This document shows, piece after piece, positions 1 through 6,893 of a stretch of DNA of 11,121 nucleotides; positions within the stretch are counted from its first letter, which is position 1; each line of letters starts with the position of its first letter. The stretch spans positions 1 through 11,121 of the forward strand of contig JAKLIU010000038.1 of NCBI GenBank assembly GCA_022709445.1. The letters run 5' to 3'. The notes below the pieces were generated by a model. That model did no database searches. It saw nothing but the letters and a program-made list of their open reading frames with translations, and was not told the DNA's origin. The translations under genes and the position numbers were made by a program. The DNA comes from Spirochaetota bacterium. Lineage in GTDB: Bacteria > Spirochaetota > Spirochaetia > Treponematales > UBA12059.

Positions 1-482
1 CGCGGCGTGGCCAGTCCGGGCGGCATCCCGCCCAGATAGGGGAAGCCCGGCAGGAAGCCTATCATCCAGACCAGGTAGTCCGCGCCGGAATGCAGCCGCA
101 CGATCTCCCCGGGCGACAGTCCCGTGGCGGCCGACACCGCTTCCATGTCCGGGGCGAACTCCGCGTCGTAGCAGACCGGCAGGACCAGGGTGCCGCCGGC
201 GGCGTCGCCTGAGACGCCGTCATCCGGCGAAGGGTTCCGCGGCCCGGCTTCGAGGAGGGACAGGCGCCGCCTCAGCCCGGCCTCCAGATCGGCATGGCCG
301 GTCAGGAACGGGTCGAACGCCACCAGGAGCGAGTCGTAGCCGGGCACGGTCTCCACGAGCCCGGGCAGGCGGTCCCGCGCGAGCGAGAGCGAGAGGGCGG
401 CGACGATGGCGCGCGTCGCTTCCGACATGCCCCCCGGGAAACAGGCCAGCAGGGCGGAATCCCCGTACGGATGGACGTCCAC
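1..482 (-). CDS. pxpB: 5-oxoprolinase subunit B (PxpB/KipI family), partial at window edge
   Basis: This is one subunit of the ATP-dependent 5-oxoprolinase PxpABC, which opens pyroglutamate to glutamate in the cytoplasm. I translated 160 codons with no stop before the window edge. Family motifs are in order: HPYGDSALL (about residues 4-12), PGYDSLLVAFDP (47-58), LPVCYDAEFAPDM (101-113) and GFLPGFPYLGGMP (142-154). A Pro/Gly/Asp-rich linker (about 80-99) joins the two lobes. The start is GTG at 480-482, preceded by a GAGGA ribosome site at 486-490 that overlaps the pxpA stop codon; there is no ATG near the true N-terminus, so ATG-only gene calling would shorten or miss it. The gap to pxpA is 6 nt, so the two are probably translationally coupled. 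Roughly the last quarter to third of the protein and the expected pxpC lie outside the window. KipI, the Bacillus sporulation kinase inhibitor, is in the same family, but the pxpA and pcp neighbours favour the metabolic role. Confidence 0.93.
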   Translation of the reverse strand, partial: MDVHPYGDSALLACFPGGMSEATRAIVAALSLSLARDRLPGLVETVPGYDSLLVAFDPFLTGHADLEAGLRRRLSLLEAGPRNPSPDDGVSGDAAGGTLVLPVCYDAEFAPDMEAVSAATGLSPGEIVRLHSGADYLVWMIGFLPGFPYLGGMPPGLATP

Positions 483-488
483 GGTTCC

Positions 489-1250
489 TCAGCGCCGCGC
501 CGGCGGGGCCACTGTCATGCCGCGAGAGGCCAGCGCCGCCGACAGGGCTCGGGCCAGGGCCACGGCTCCCGGATGGTCCCCGTGCAGGCAGACCGTGTCG
601 GCCCGCATGGGCACGGCCGCCCCGCCCGCGGACTCCACCCTGCCCAGCTCGATCATCGCCAGGGTGCGGCGCACGCAGGCCTCCGGGTCGTGGATCGTCG
701 CGCCGGCGGCGGAGCGCGGGACCAGGCTGCCGTCGTCCCGGTAGGCGCGGTCGGCGAAGAACTCGCGCACGAAGCGCAGGCCCAGGGCGCGCGCCGCGTC
801 CTCCAGGGCGCTGCCCGGCGGCCCGAACAGCGCGACGCCCTCCCCGCATTCCGCGCAGGCCAGGGCGACGGCCCGGGCCAGGGACGGGTCGCGGGCGGCG
901 TCGTTGTAGAGCGCCCCGTGGGGCTTGAGGTGGGCCAGGCGTGAGCCGGCGGCCCGGGCGAAGGCTGCGAGGGCCCCTGCCTGGTAGAGCACGGCATCCC
1001 GCATCTCGCCGGGAGAGAGGGCCATGGACCGGCGGCCGAAGCCCTGCAGGTCGGGGTAGCCCGGATGGGCGCCGATCGCGACGCCCCGGGCGACGGCCGC
1101 CTCCACGGTCCGGCGCATGACCACGGGGTCGCCGGCGTGGAAGCCGCAGGCGATGTTCGCGGAGCTCACCAGGGACAGGAGGGTTTCGTCGTCCCCCATG
1201 CTCCATGCGCCCAGGCTCTCGCCCAGGTCTGCGTTCAGGTCGATGGTCAC
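489..1250 (-). CDS. pxpA: 5-oxoprolinase subunit A (LamB/YcsF family)
   Basis: PxpA is the subunit of 5-oxoprolinase that works with PxpB and PxpC in the ATP-dependent hydrolysis of 5-oxoproline to L-glutamate. The 253-aa product has the usual family length (E. coli PxpA is about 244 aa) and the family blocks: LNADLGES (5-12), ANIACGFHAGDP (31-42), GAHPGYPD with GFGRR (60-74), HLKPHGALYN (107-116), REFFADRAY (162-170) and CLHGDHP (221-227). The Asp, His and Lys residues in these blocks are the conserved polar residues expected at the active site. The start is GTG at 1248-1250, with a GGAGGA ribosome site about 6 nt upstream. It lies 19 nt after pcp and 6 nt before pxpB. The order pcp-pxpA-pxpB puts release and breakdown of pyroglutamate in one transcript. 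I see no odd residues or truncation. Confidence 0.97.
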   Translation of the reverse strand: MTIDLNADLGESLGAWSMGDDETLLSLVSSANIACGFHAGDPVVMRRTVEAAVARGVAIGAHPGYPDLQGFGRRSMALSPGEMRDAVLYQAGALAAFARAAGSRLAHLKPHGALYNDAARDPSLARAVALACAECGEGVALFGPPGSALEDAARALGLRFVREFFADRAYRDDGSLVPRSAAGATIHDPEACVRRTLAMIELGRVESAGGAAVPMRADTVCLHGDHPGAVALARALSAALASRGMTVAPPARR

Positions 1251-1269
1251 GGGTTCCTCCGCGGGCGCT

Positions 1270-1923
1270 TCACGACAGCGCGCCCCAGGACCGGCCGCTT
1301 TCCCCGCCGTCCTCCCCGAGCGCGATGGCCTCCAGGGCGGCGACCAGGGCCGCGCGCACGGACTCCAGGGACATGGTGGGCGTCGGATCGGCCGAGCCTG
1401 CAGCCTGGGCCGGCATGGGCGGCACGTGGATGAAGCCGGATGCGAAGCCCGCTCCGGAGGTCGCGGCGTGGTGCAGCGCGCGGTACATGACGTAGTTGCA
1501 CACGAAGGTGCCCGCTGAGTTGGACACCGTGGCCGGGATGCCGGCGGCCCTGATGCGCGCGGCCATGGCCTTGACCGGGAGGGTGCTGAAGTAGGCGGCC
1601 GGCCCTCCGGGCACGGCGGGCAGGTCCACGGGCTGCCTGCCCTCGTTGTCCGGGATGCGCGCGTCCACCAGGTTGATGGCCACGCGCTCGACCGTGATGC
1701 CCGGGCGCCCGCCGGCCTGCCCGACCGAAAGGACGGCGACGGGACGGTGCAGCTCCAGGGCCTCCAGGAGGCGGTCGAAGGACGAGCCTATCGCGGTGGG
1801 CAGCATTACTGTCGCGATGCGGGTTCCGGCGACCTCGGCCGGCAGGAGGGCCAGCGCCTCGCCCGCGGGATTCCGGCTGTCCCCGCCGAAGGGATCGAAG
1901 CCCGTAACCAGGATGGTATCCAT
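1270..1923 (-). CDS. pcp: Pyrrolidone-carboxylate peptidase (pyroglutamyl peptidase I)
   Basis: Pcp is a cytoplasmic cysteine peptidase (family C15) that removes N-terminal pyroglutamate from peptides. The 217-aa product starts with the hallmark ILVTGFDPFGG (4-14) and carries the full catalytic triad: Glu79 in ITVERVAINL, Cys142 in GTFVCNYVMY and His166 in FIHVPPMP. These are the numbers I recall for the Pyrococcus furiosus enzyme. The frame stays open upstream to 2004, but those extra 27 residues are hydrophilic, unlike the family, and overlap a strong promoter, so I place the start at ATG 1921-1923, where the family normally begins. The ribosome site there is weak (GGTGAG, close to the ATG). 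It is the first gene of the pcp-pxpA-pxpB operon and supplies the 5-oxoproline that PxpAB(C) consumes. Confidence 0.97.
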   Translation of the reverse strand: MDTILVTGFDPFGGDSRNPAGEALALLPAEVAGTRIATVMLPTAIGSSFDRLLEALELHRPVAVLSVGQAGGRPGITVERVAINLVDARIPDNEGRQPVDLPAVPGGPAAYFSTLPVKAMAARIRAAGIPATVSNSAGTFVCNYVMYRALHHAATSGAGFASGFIHVPPMPAQAAGSADPTPTMSLESVRAALVAALEAIALGEDGGESGRSWGALS

Positions 1924-1975
1924 CGACTCACCGCCTTGACGGGCATCGAGTTTGTCATCCCCCTGCCGTCGGCCA

Positions 1976-2004
1976 AGCCTATCCGCGCCCCTCGGGCCTG
2001 TCAA
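1976..2004 (-). promoter_or_regulatory. Probable sigma-70-type promoter of the pcp-pxpA-pxpB operon
   Basis: On the minus strand, a perfect -35 box TTGACA (1999-2004) is followed by a 17-bp spacer and a -10-like TAGGCT (1976-1981). The predicted start of transcription is near 1969, giving a leader of about 45 nt before the pcp ATG at 1923. The consensus -35 and ideal spacing make it the best promoter in the window; the -10 matches only T, A and the final T. I see no operator-like inverted repeat around it. Confidence 0.6.
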
Positions 2005-2033
2005 TCCGGAACGCTTCGCGCCATACTCTGGGC

Positions 2034-2882
2034 ATGATCGACCGATTCCTGTGGGCGGACTGGGACGAGGCGCCCGCGGCCATGGACTTCGAGCTGACCT
2101 GGGCCGGCGCGCTGGAACGCTGCGTCCGGCTCCGCGACCGTCTCGCGGCCACGGAGAGCCCGGGAGACGCCTCCGCGTGGAAAGACGCCGTGGAGCTCTA
2201 CGTCCTGGCTCCCGCCATCGTGAACGTGGCCCTCAACCACCGCATCTGCGTCGACTTCGGGCTTCCGCTCCACCCGACGGAGTACATCCAGCTGTCCGGG
2301 CGCGGCAGCCGACGATACGACGGAGCCTACGTCGCCGCGTCGCGCGCGCTCTTCGTCGACGCCATCGCACTGGCCCGGGCCGCGTTGCGCCTGGACCCAG
2401 GCTTCCCCGCGATGGCGGAACGCTTCTCGGCGGCCATGCCCCCGGGCTTGCGGGATTTCGTGTACACCTCGCGCGCCGACCGATACACCTGGCGGGGCGC
2501 GGAACCGGCCAAGGTGAGGGCCCTCGCCGATTCGGTGCTGCGCGAGGGCCGGCCTGCGCTGGCGGTGGGGGCGGCCCACGGCGCCATCATGCCCGGCCTG
2601 CTCCTGGCGGAGTACCTGGATTGCCCGCTGTGGTTCGTGCGCTTCAGCATGTTCAAGCGATCGGACGCTGAGCCGGTCATGTCGGACCCGGACCGCGAGC
2701 GCATCGGGACGGCGGCGGGCACGGTGCTGGCCTTCGACGAGGACTCCGCCTCGGGCGCCACCCTGAGCCTGCTGGCCGCGAGGATCCGGGAGCTGGCTCC
2801 CGACGTCCGCTCGGGCGTGGTGATACGCCACGTCAGCTCGTCCTTCATGCCCGACCACGTGGGCCGCACCTGGTCGGACTGA
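2034..2882 (+). CDS. Unnamed protein with C-terminal phosphoribosyltransferase-like domain
   Basis: I do not recognise this 282-aa protein as a named gene. Its C-terminal third looks like a type I phosphoribosyltransferase fold: a hydrophobic strand and glycine turn ALAVGAAHGAIMPGLLLAEY (175-194), a strand CPLWFVRFS (197-205), then VLAFDEDSASGATL (231-244), which fits the family PRPP-binding loop of hydrophobic residues, two acidic residues and a Gly/Ser/Thr-rich turn. The first 160 residues are mostly helical and unassigned. There is no signal peptide or membrane segment, so it is probably cytoplasmic. It is the only plus-strand gene, diverging from pcp (110-bp gap) and converging on the HD-GYP gene (8-bp gap). 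The ATG at 2034 has only a poor ribosome site (CTGGGC); Met17 (2082) is an alternative. Substrate and role are unknown. A nucleobase salvage enzyme or a PRPP-binding regulator would both fit. Confidence 0.78.
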   Translation: MIDRFLWADWDEAPAAMDFELTWAGALERCVRLRDRLAATESPGDASAWKDAVELYVLAPAIVNVALNHRICVDFGLPLHPTEYIQLSGRGSRRYDGAYVAASRALFVDAIALARAALRLDPGFPAMAERFSAAMPPGLRDFVYTSRADRYTWRGAEPAKVRALADSVLREGRPALAVGAAHGAIMPGLLLAEYLDCPLWFVRFSMFKRSDAEPVMSDPDRERIGTAAGTVLAFDEDSASGATLSLLAARIRELAPDVRSGVVIRHVSSSFMPDHVGRTWSD

Positions 2883-2890
2883 GGGGACGT

Positions 2891-3922
2891 TCAGTCCAGG
2901 GCGGCCATCAGGTCGCCGTAGCTGGCCACCGGCGGCATGTTGGCCAGGAGCGCGTCCACCAGGGCCGGATCGAAGCTGGCGCCCCGTTCCGTCCTCACCA
3001 CGGCGAGCGCGTCGGCGAGCGGCATGGGCGCCTTGTACACGCGCTCGTTGGTCAGCGCGTCCAGCACGTCGGCGATTGAGACGACCCGCGCCTCCACGGG
3101 TATGCCCTCGCCGCTCAGGCCCGACAGGTAGCCGCCGCCCGCCCACTTCTCGTGGTGGTAGAGCACGATGTTCTTGGCGACCGGGTCGATCTCCTCGTTG
3201 TCTATGATCCGGTGCCCGATGCGGACGTGCTCCTTCACTTGGGCGAACTCCTCCGGGTCCAGGGCGGAGGGTTTCTGCAGGATGTCCTTGCGCACGCCCA
3301 CCTTGCCTATGTCGTGGAGCGGCGCGTACAGGCGTATCCGGTCGACCAGATCCCCGTCCAGTCCCGCGCTCCGCGCTATGTGGGCGGAGAGCTGGGCGAT
3401 GCGCATGATGTGGCGCCCGGTGTCTTCGTCGAAGACCAGGTTGGCGCTCTCCAGCGTCGACACCATGGCCAGGGTCAGGTGCCTGATCCGGCAGGCCTGC
3501 TCCTCGATCAGCAGCTTCTGCCTGGCGGCGGTGACGGCCGTCTTGATGGTCAGCACCAGGTCGTGCCGGTTCCAGGGCTTGGACAGGTAGCGGTACAGGA
3601 CGTCGTGGTTGACCAGGGCCACCACCGCGGACAGGTCGGCGAAGCCGGTCAGGAGGATCTTGAGGGCGTCGGGCACCAGGGCGTGGGCTTCCATCAGGAA
3701 GGCGTCCCCCTGCATGACGGGCATGCGCTGGTCCGAGACCAGCACCGGTATCCGCCCGCCGTCGGCGAGGATCTCGCGCACCAGGTCCAGGGCCCGCCGC
3801 CCGCTTTCGGCCAGCTCCACCGAGATGTCCCCGAAGAACGGGTCGCTCTTGAGCTCGTGCTTGAGGCTGTGCAGGATGATGGCCTCGTCGTCCACGCAGA
3901 CTATGTACTCGCGACCGCTCAT
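2891..3922 (-). CDS. Response regulator with receiver and HD-GYP domains (RpfG-like; putative c-di-GMP phosphodiesterase)
   Basis: The 343-aa product has a receiver at about 5-130 with acidic pocket Asp11/Asp12, phospho-acceptor Asp64 (LVSDQRMP), switch Thr92 and Lys115 (SKPW). A linker helix joins it to an HD-GYP domain (about 145-335). The metal ligands and nearby conserved residues are visible: DTGRHIMR with His171, HDIGKVGV with His203-Asp204 and Lys207, His232, His256-His257 in YHHEKW, and Asp285 in VSIADVLDAL. HD-GYP proteins cleave cyclic di-GMP in the cytoplasm. One oddity is that the usual WDGxGYP reads WAGGGYL (260-266), so the motif's Asp and Pro are changed; activity is therefore likely but not certain. 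The ATG (3920-3922) overlaps the preceding receiver's TGA by 4 nt, with GGGAGG just upstream, implying coupled translation. It is the last gene and probable output of the signalling operon. The receiver resembles that of the gene before it, as if duplicated. Confidence 0.93.
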   Translation of the reverse strand: MSGREYIVCVDDEAIILHSLKHELKSDPFFGDISVELAESGRRALDLVREILADGGRIPVLVSDQRMPVMQGDAFLMEAHALVPDALKILLTGFADLSAVVALVNHDVLYRYLSKPWNRHDLVLTIKTAVTAARQKLLIEEQACRIRHLTLAMVSTLESANLVFDEDTGRHIMRIAQLSAHIARSAGLDGDLVDRIRLYAPLHDIGKVGVRKDILQKPSALDPEEFAQVKEHVRIGHRIIDNEEIDPVAKNIVLYHHEKWAGGGYLSGLSGEGIPVEARVVSIADVLDALTNERVYKAPMPLADALAVVRTERGASFDPALVDALLANMPPVASYGDLMAALD

Positions 3923-4347
3923 GCTCCCTCCCCGCCGGCCGGGCGGACGAGCCCGGGTCCGCAGTGGTCCCGTATCACCCCGATGAGCTGGTCGGGCTTC
4001 CAGGGCTTGCGGAGCACCGCCAGCACGTTCGGCGCGGACCGGACGCGCTCCTCCGCTCCGGGATCCGCCTGGCCGGTGATCATGACCGCCCTGATGGCCG
4101 GGTGTTCCCGTTCCACCCGGTCGAGGAACTCGTCGCCCCTCATCCCGGGCATCAGCCAGTCCGTGATGATCAGGACCAGCTCGATGCCGTCCCCGGACAG
4201 CTCGGTGATGATCCTGAAGGCCCCGTACGCGTCCAGGGCCGTCTCGTAGACGAAGGCGTCCCCGAAAACCGACTTGAGTTCCTGCCTGAGCGCCATGAGG
4301 ATGATCGCCTCGTCGTCGACGCAGAGTATCGCCCGCCTGGCTTTCAT
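3919..4347 (-). CDS. Stand-alone receiver-domain response regulator
   Basis: The 142-aa product is a single receiver domain with no output domain. Conserved positions are Asp11/Asp12 (CVDDEAIIL), phospho-acceptor Asp63 (ITDWLMPGM), Thr91 (MITGQ) and Lys114 (RKPW). The frame is open upstream to 4659, but that extension lies inside the kinase gene; the start at ATG 4345-4347 gives the normal receiver N-terminus, overlaps the kinase stop by 4 nt (ATGA) and has an AAGGGG ribosome site. It overlaps the HD-GYP gene downstream by 4 nt as well. Single-domain receivers act by protein contact or as phosphate shuttles or sinks. With a kinase directly upstream and a receiver-HD-GYP directly downstream, it could compete for or relay phosphate, or bind a partner such as the motor or a chemotaxis protein. 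Which of these applies cannot be read from the sequence. Confidence 0.94.
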   Translation of the reverse strand: MKARRAILCVDDEAIILMALRQELKSVFGDAFVYETALDAYGAFRIITELSGDGIELVLIITDWLMPGMRGDEFLDRVEREHPAIRAVMITGQADPGAEERVRSAPNVLAVLRKPWKPDQLIGVIRDHCGPGLVRPAGGEGA

Positions 4348-6080
4348 GAGCGCCCCTTCCTCGTCCCGCCGGGCAGTTCCACGATGAACGCCGTCCGGCC
4401 CGGCTCGCATTCCAGCCTCAGGCTGCCCCCGTGCCGCTCCACGATGCGCCGGCAGATGTCCAGTCCCAGGCCCATGCCCTCCCCGGCCTTCTTGGTGGTG
4501 AAGAACGGCTCGAAGATGCGCTCGTGCAGGGACTCCGGGACGCCGGGGCCGGAATCCGAGATGGTGACCCGGGCGCGTCCGTCCACCAGGGCGGTGGAGA
4601 TCCTGATGCGCCCCGAGTAGCCCATGGCCTCGGCCGCGTTCCGCAGCAGGTTGAGCCACACCTGGTCCAGCTTGTCGGCCGAGCCCGGGACCTCCACGCC
4701 GGCATAGTCGCGCGTCACCTCCACCCCGTGCTTGAGCATGTTGTGCATCAGGGTGAGCACTTTCTCCAGCCCGGCTTCCAGGTCCACCGCGGTCCCGCCC
4801 TCCGCCCCGTCGGGAGCCAGGTAGGAGCGCAGGGCGGAGACGACGCCGGAGGCCTTCTCCCCGGCCAGCTCGATGATCCCCGCCATGCGCCGCGCGATCA
4901 CCGCCGGCGCGGCGCGGCGCAGGATCTCCGCGGCGCCCGGATCGTCCAGCCAGGGACGGAAGCGCTCCCAGCCGTCCTGCAGGCCCAGTTCCACCAGCAG
5001 TTCCGCCAGTTCGTCCGCGCGGCCTATCCCCGCCGCTTCCAGCGCTTCCCGGGCTGCCAGGCGGCGCCTGCGGTCGGAGACGCTCATGTCCGGCAGGCCG
5101 CCCGTGCCGGAGGCCGCGTCGCCGAGCTCCGTGAAGAAGCCGAGCCCGGCGGCGGGCAGGCCGGCGAGGAAGCGCGCCAGTTCCATGAAGCGGCGGTCGA
5201 AAAAATCCAGGAGCAGCCGGTTGGAGGAGAGGATGGCCCCCAGCGGCGTGTTCAGCTCGTGCGCTATGCCCGCGGCGAGCTGGCCGAGGGCGGACAGCTT
5301 GCCGGAATCCACCAGGCGGTCCTGGGCCAGCCGCAGTTCTTCCAGGGAACGTTCCAGCTCCAGGGTGCGGTCCGCCACCTTCGCCTCCAGGTTCTGGTTG
5401 GCGGCCTGCAGGGCCTCGCTCTTGGCCTGGATCTCCGCGGTCATGAGGTTGGCCAGGGCGATGAGGTTGTTGGTGTCGACGTAGCGGCCGGCCGGGACCC
5501 GCACGGCGTAGTCGCCGCCGGCTATTTTCCTGAAACCGTCGAAAATGGGGACAAATGCTTTTTTCACCCTGTCCAGCACCACCAGCTTGATGGCCAGGGT
5601 GCTGGCCGCGACCATGGCGGCCACGAGCGCCGCCGTCACCTGGAGGATCTCCTTGCGCAGCTTGACCACTTCCGCGTCGCTGAAGTGCAGGCGGTACTCG
5701 CCCAGTTCCAGCCCGTCCCTCGCTATGGATCCGCTGATGGACGGAATGGCCGAGCCCGGATCCGGGCTTCCCGCCATCAGGATGGGTCCCGTGGCCGTGG
5801 ACTCCAGCTCGATGCCCGATATCCTCCCCGTGGACAGGAGGGTCTCCCCGATGCGCCTGGCCTGCTCGTCGTCCAGGACGAAGAGCGGCTCTTCCAGGAT
5901 GGCCTGCAGCTCCGCGGCCGTCCGCAGGGAATCGGCCCTCAGGTCGGCTGTCATGCTCCCGGTGATCACCCTCATGGCCACGAGCTGCGCGACCAGCACG
6001 ATGACTGCGGACAGCGACACCGTGAGAACGCCCATCTCCCCGAGGAGGCTCACCGGCCTCCGCCCGCGGTCCGCAGACAC
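4344..6080 (-). CDS. Two-TM sensor histidine kinase with HAMP and an insert in the dimerisation domain
   Basis: This 578-aa inner-membrane kinase has TM1 at about 17-39, an extracytoplasmic domain at about 40-145, TM2 at about 146-168, a HAMP-like segment with PIFDGFRKIAGGD (178-190), a coiled coil (about 217-258) and the H-box GIAHELNTPLG with phospho-acceptor His274. The ATPase has the N-box (Asn477 and Asn481), G1 DSGPG (509-513), F-box IFEPFFTTKK (522-531) and G2 GMGLGL (535-540). Between the two dimerisation helices lies an insert of about 100 mostly helical residues (291-395); I recall similar inserts in kinases of cyanobacteria and leptospires. The start is GTG 6078-6080 with a GAGGA site overlapping the stop of the upstream binding-protein gene (7-nt gap). 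It overlaps the following receiver gene by 4 nt. The small periplasmic domain beside a binding-protein gene suggests the kinase senses the liganded binding protein; its likely targets are the two receivers downstream. Confidence 0.95.
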   Translation of the reverse strand: MSADRGRRPVSLLGEMGVLTVSLSAVIVLVAQLVAMRVITGSMTADLRADSLRTAAELQAILEEPLFVLDDEQARRIGETLLSTGRISGIELESTATGPILMAGSPDPGSAIPSISGSIARDGLELGEYRLHFSDAEVVKLRKEILQVTAALVAAMVAASTLAIKLVVLDRVKKAFVPIFDGFRKIAGGDYAVRVPAGRYVDTNNLIALANLMTAEIQAKSEALQAANQNLEAKVADRTLELERSLEELRLAQDRLVDSGKLSALGQLAAGIAHELNTPLGAILSSNRLLLDFFDRRFMELARFLAGLPAAGLGFFTELGDAASGTGGLPDMSVSDRRRRLAAREALEAAGIGRADELAELLVELGLQDGWERFRPWLDDPGAAEILRRAAPAVIARRMAGIIELAGEKASGVVSALRSYLAPDGAEGGTAVDLEAGLEKVLTLMHNMLKHGVEVTRDYAGVEVPGSADKLDQVWLNLLRNAAEAMGYSGRIRISTALVDGRARVTISDSGPGVPESLHERIFEPFFTTKKAGEGMGLGLDICRRIVERHGGSLRLECEPGRTAFIVELPGGTRKGRS

Positions 6081-6087
6081 CGGGTCC

Positions 6088-6828
6088 TCAGCGGTACTTG
6101 GCCAGGATGCGCTCGATGGTGCCGTCCGCGAGCATGGCCTTGACCGCCGCGTCGATGCGTCCGGCCAGGGCGGCCGCCGGCGATTTCATGGACAGGGCCA
6201 GGTACAGGGGCGTCCTGTCCTCCGGCTGCCAGGCGGTAGGTTCCACGAGCTCCCTGAGGCCCAGGCGGGCGATGTCCCAGCCCAGGTTGGGGTCGGTACC
6301 CACCGCCAGGCCCAGGCGGCCCAGGGAGAGCATCTGCAGGATCTGCTCCTCGGTGCTGAGCGGGATCTTGTCCAGGGCGCCGTCGGCGTCGAAGCGGGGG
6401 AAGTAGGAGGAGTGGGTGGACATGCCGATGCCCTTGCCGTACAGGTCGTCGTAGGATTTCACGGCGGCCCCCTTGCCGCGCGGCGCGTAGAACATGGGCC
6501 TGACGGAGCTGTAGCTGGTGGGCACGTAGACCATGTAGGTTGCCCGCTCCGCGGTCCAGGCTATCCCCGTGATCAGGTCCGCCTGGCCGGCGCGCATCAT
6601 CTCCAGGGCCCTGGCCCAGGGAACCCGCTTGATCTCGATGGGCAGGCCCAGCCTGGCCTCCAGGGCGGCCATGAGATCCACGTCTATCCCGGAGAAGCCG
6701 GATGCCGAGGCCGGATCGTCCATGCGGTAGGGGGGCCAGACCTCGGTGACCATGACCAGCCTGGCCGGCTGGGCAGCCGCCGCCGCGGCGAGGAACAGGC
6801 CGAATACGGCGAGCCGGAATCTGGACAT
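6088..6828 (-). CDS. Periplasmic solute-binding protein, family 3 (SBP_bac_3)
   Basis: The 246-aa product starts with a signal peptide (positively charged MSRFR, then a hydrophobic core to about Ala19, likely cut before Gln20). The mature part begins LVMVTEVWPPYRM (24-36) and continues GFSGIDVDLM (44-53), PWARALEMMRAGQADL (70-85) and WTAERATYMVYVP (91-103), the pattern of the amino-acid-type family 3 fold. I see no lipobox cysteine, so it should be soluble in the periplasm (or the equivalent outer compartment). The frame is open to 6858, but the start at ATG 6826-6828 has a perfect AAGGAGG site and gives a proper signal peptide. No permease or ATPase gene adjoins it. It lies 7 nt before the histidine kinase gene, so I infer it is the ligand receptor for that kinase. 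The ligand is probably a small polar compound but cannot be named. Confidence 0.93.
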   Translation of the reverse strand: MSRFRLAVFGLFLAAAAAAQPARLVMVTEVWPPYRMDDPASASGFSGIDVDLMAALEARLGLPIEIKRVPWARALEMMRAGQADLITGIAWTAERATYMVYVPTSYSSVRPMFYAPRGKGAAVKSYDDLYGKGIGMSTHSSYFPRFDADGALDKIPLSTEEQILQMLSLGRLGLAVGTDPNLGWDIARLGLRELVEPTAWQPEDRTPLYLALSMKSPAAALAGRIDAAVKAMLADGTIERILAKYR

Positions 6829-6833
6829 GCGCG

Positions 6834-6840
6834 CCTCCTT
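6834..6840 (-). promoter_or_regulatory. Strong ribosome-binding site fixing the start of the family-3 binding protein
   Basis: AAGGAGG on the minus strand lies 5 nt before ATG 6826-6828. It is the closest match to the Shine-Dalgarno consensus in the window and decides against the longer reading frame beginning at 6858. It suggests this protein is made in greater amount than the kinase and receivers after it, as expected for a periplasmic receptor. Confidence 0.85.
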
Positions 6841-6857
6841 GCCCGGTACTGCCTCCA

Positions 6858-6886
6858 AGTCTCGCGTCGGCGCAGCCCCGCGTCAA
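6858..6886 (-). promoter_or_regulatory. Possible internal promoter before the binding protein-kinase-receiver genes
   Basis: In the 65-bp gap before the family-3 binding-protein gene, the minus strand has TTGACG (6881-6886), a 17-bp spacer and GAGACT (6858-6863). The -35 matches five of six consensus bases; the -10 matches only three. Transcription would start near 6851, about 22 nt before the ATG. If real, the four sensor genes could be expressed separately from the two upstream genes. Confidence 0.35.
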
Positions 6887-6893
6887 GAAATCT

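Noticed and set aside
1924..2004. N-terminal extension of pcp to an ATG/GTG at 2004
   Set aside because: The extra residues are unlike the family and overlap the TTGACA promoter; the family N-terminus starts at 1923.
1998..2033. Promoter for the plus-strand PRTase-like gene (CTGTCA, 18-bp spacer, CATACT ending at 2027) giving a nearly leaderless message
   Set aside because: The boxes are poor matches and they overlap the reverse complement of the much better pcp promoter. It remains possible, since the gene's ribosome site is weak.
2883..2890. Bidirectional terminator between the convergent PRTase-like and HD-GYP genes
   Set aside because: The gap is only 8 bp and I see no hairpin with a U-run there.
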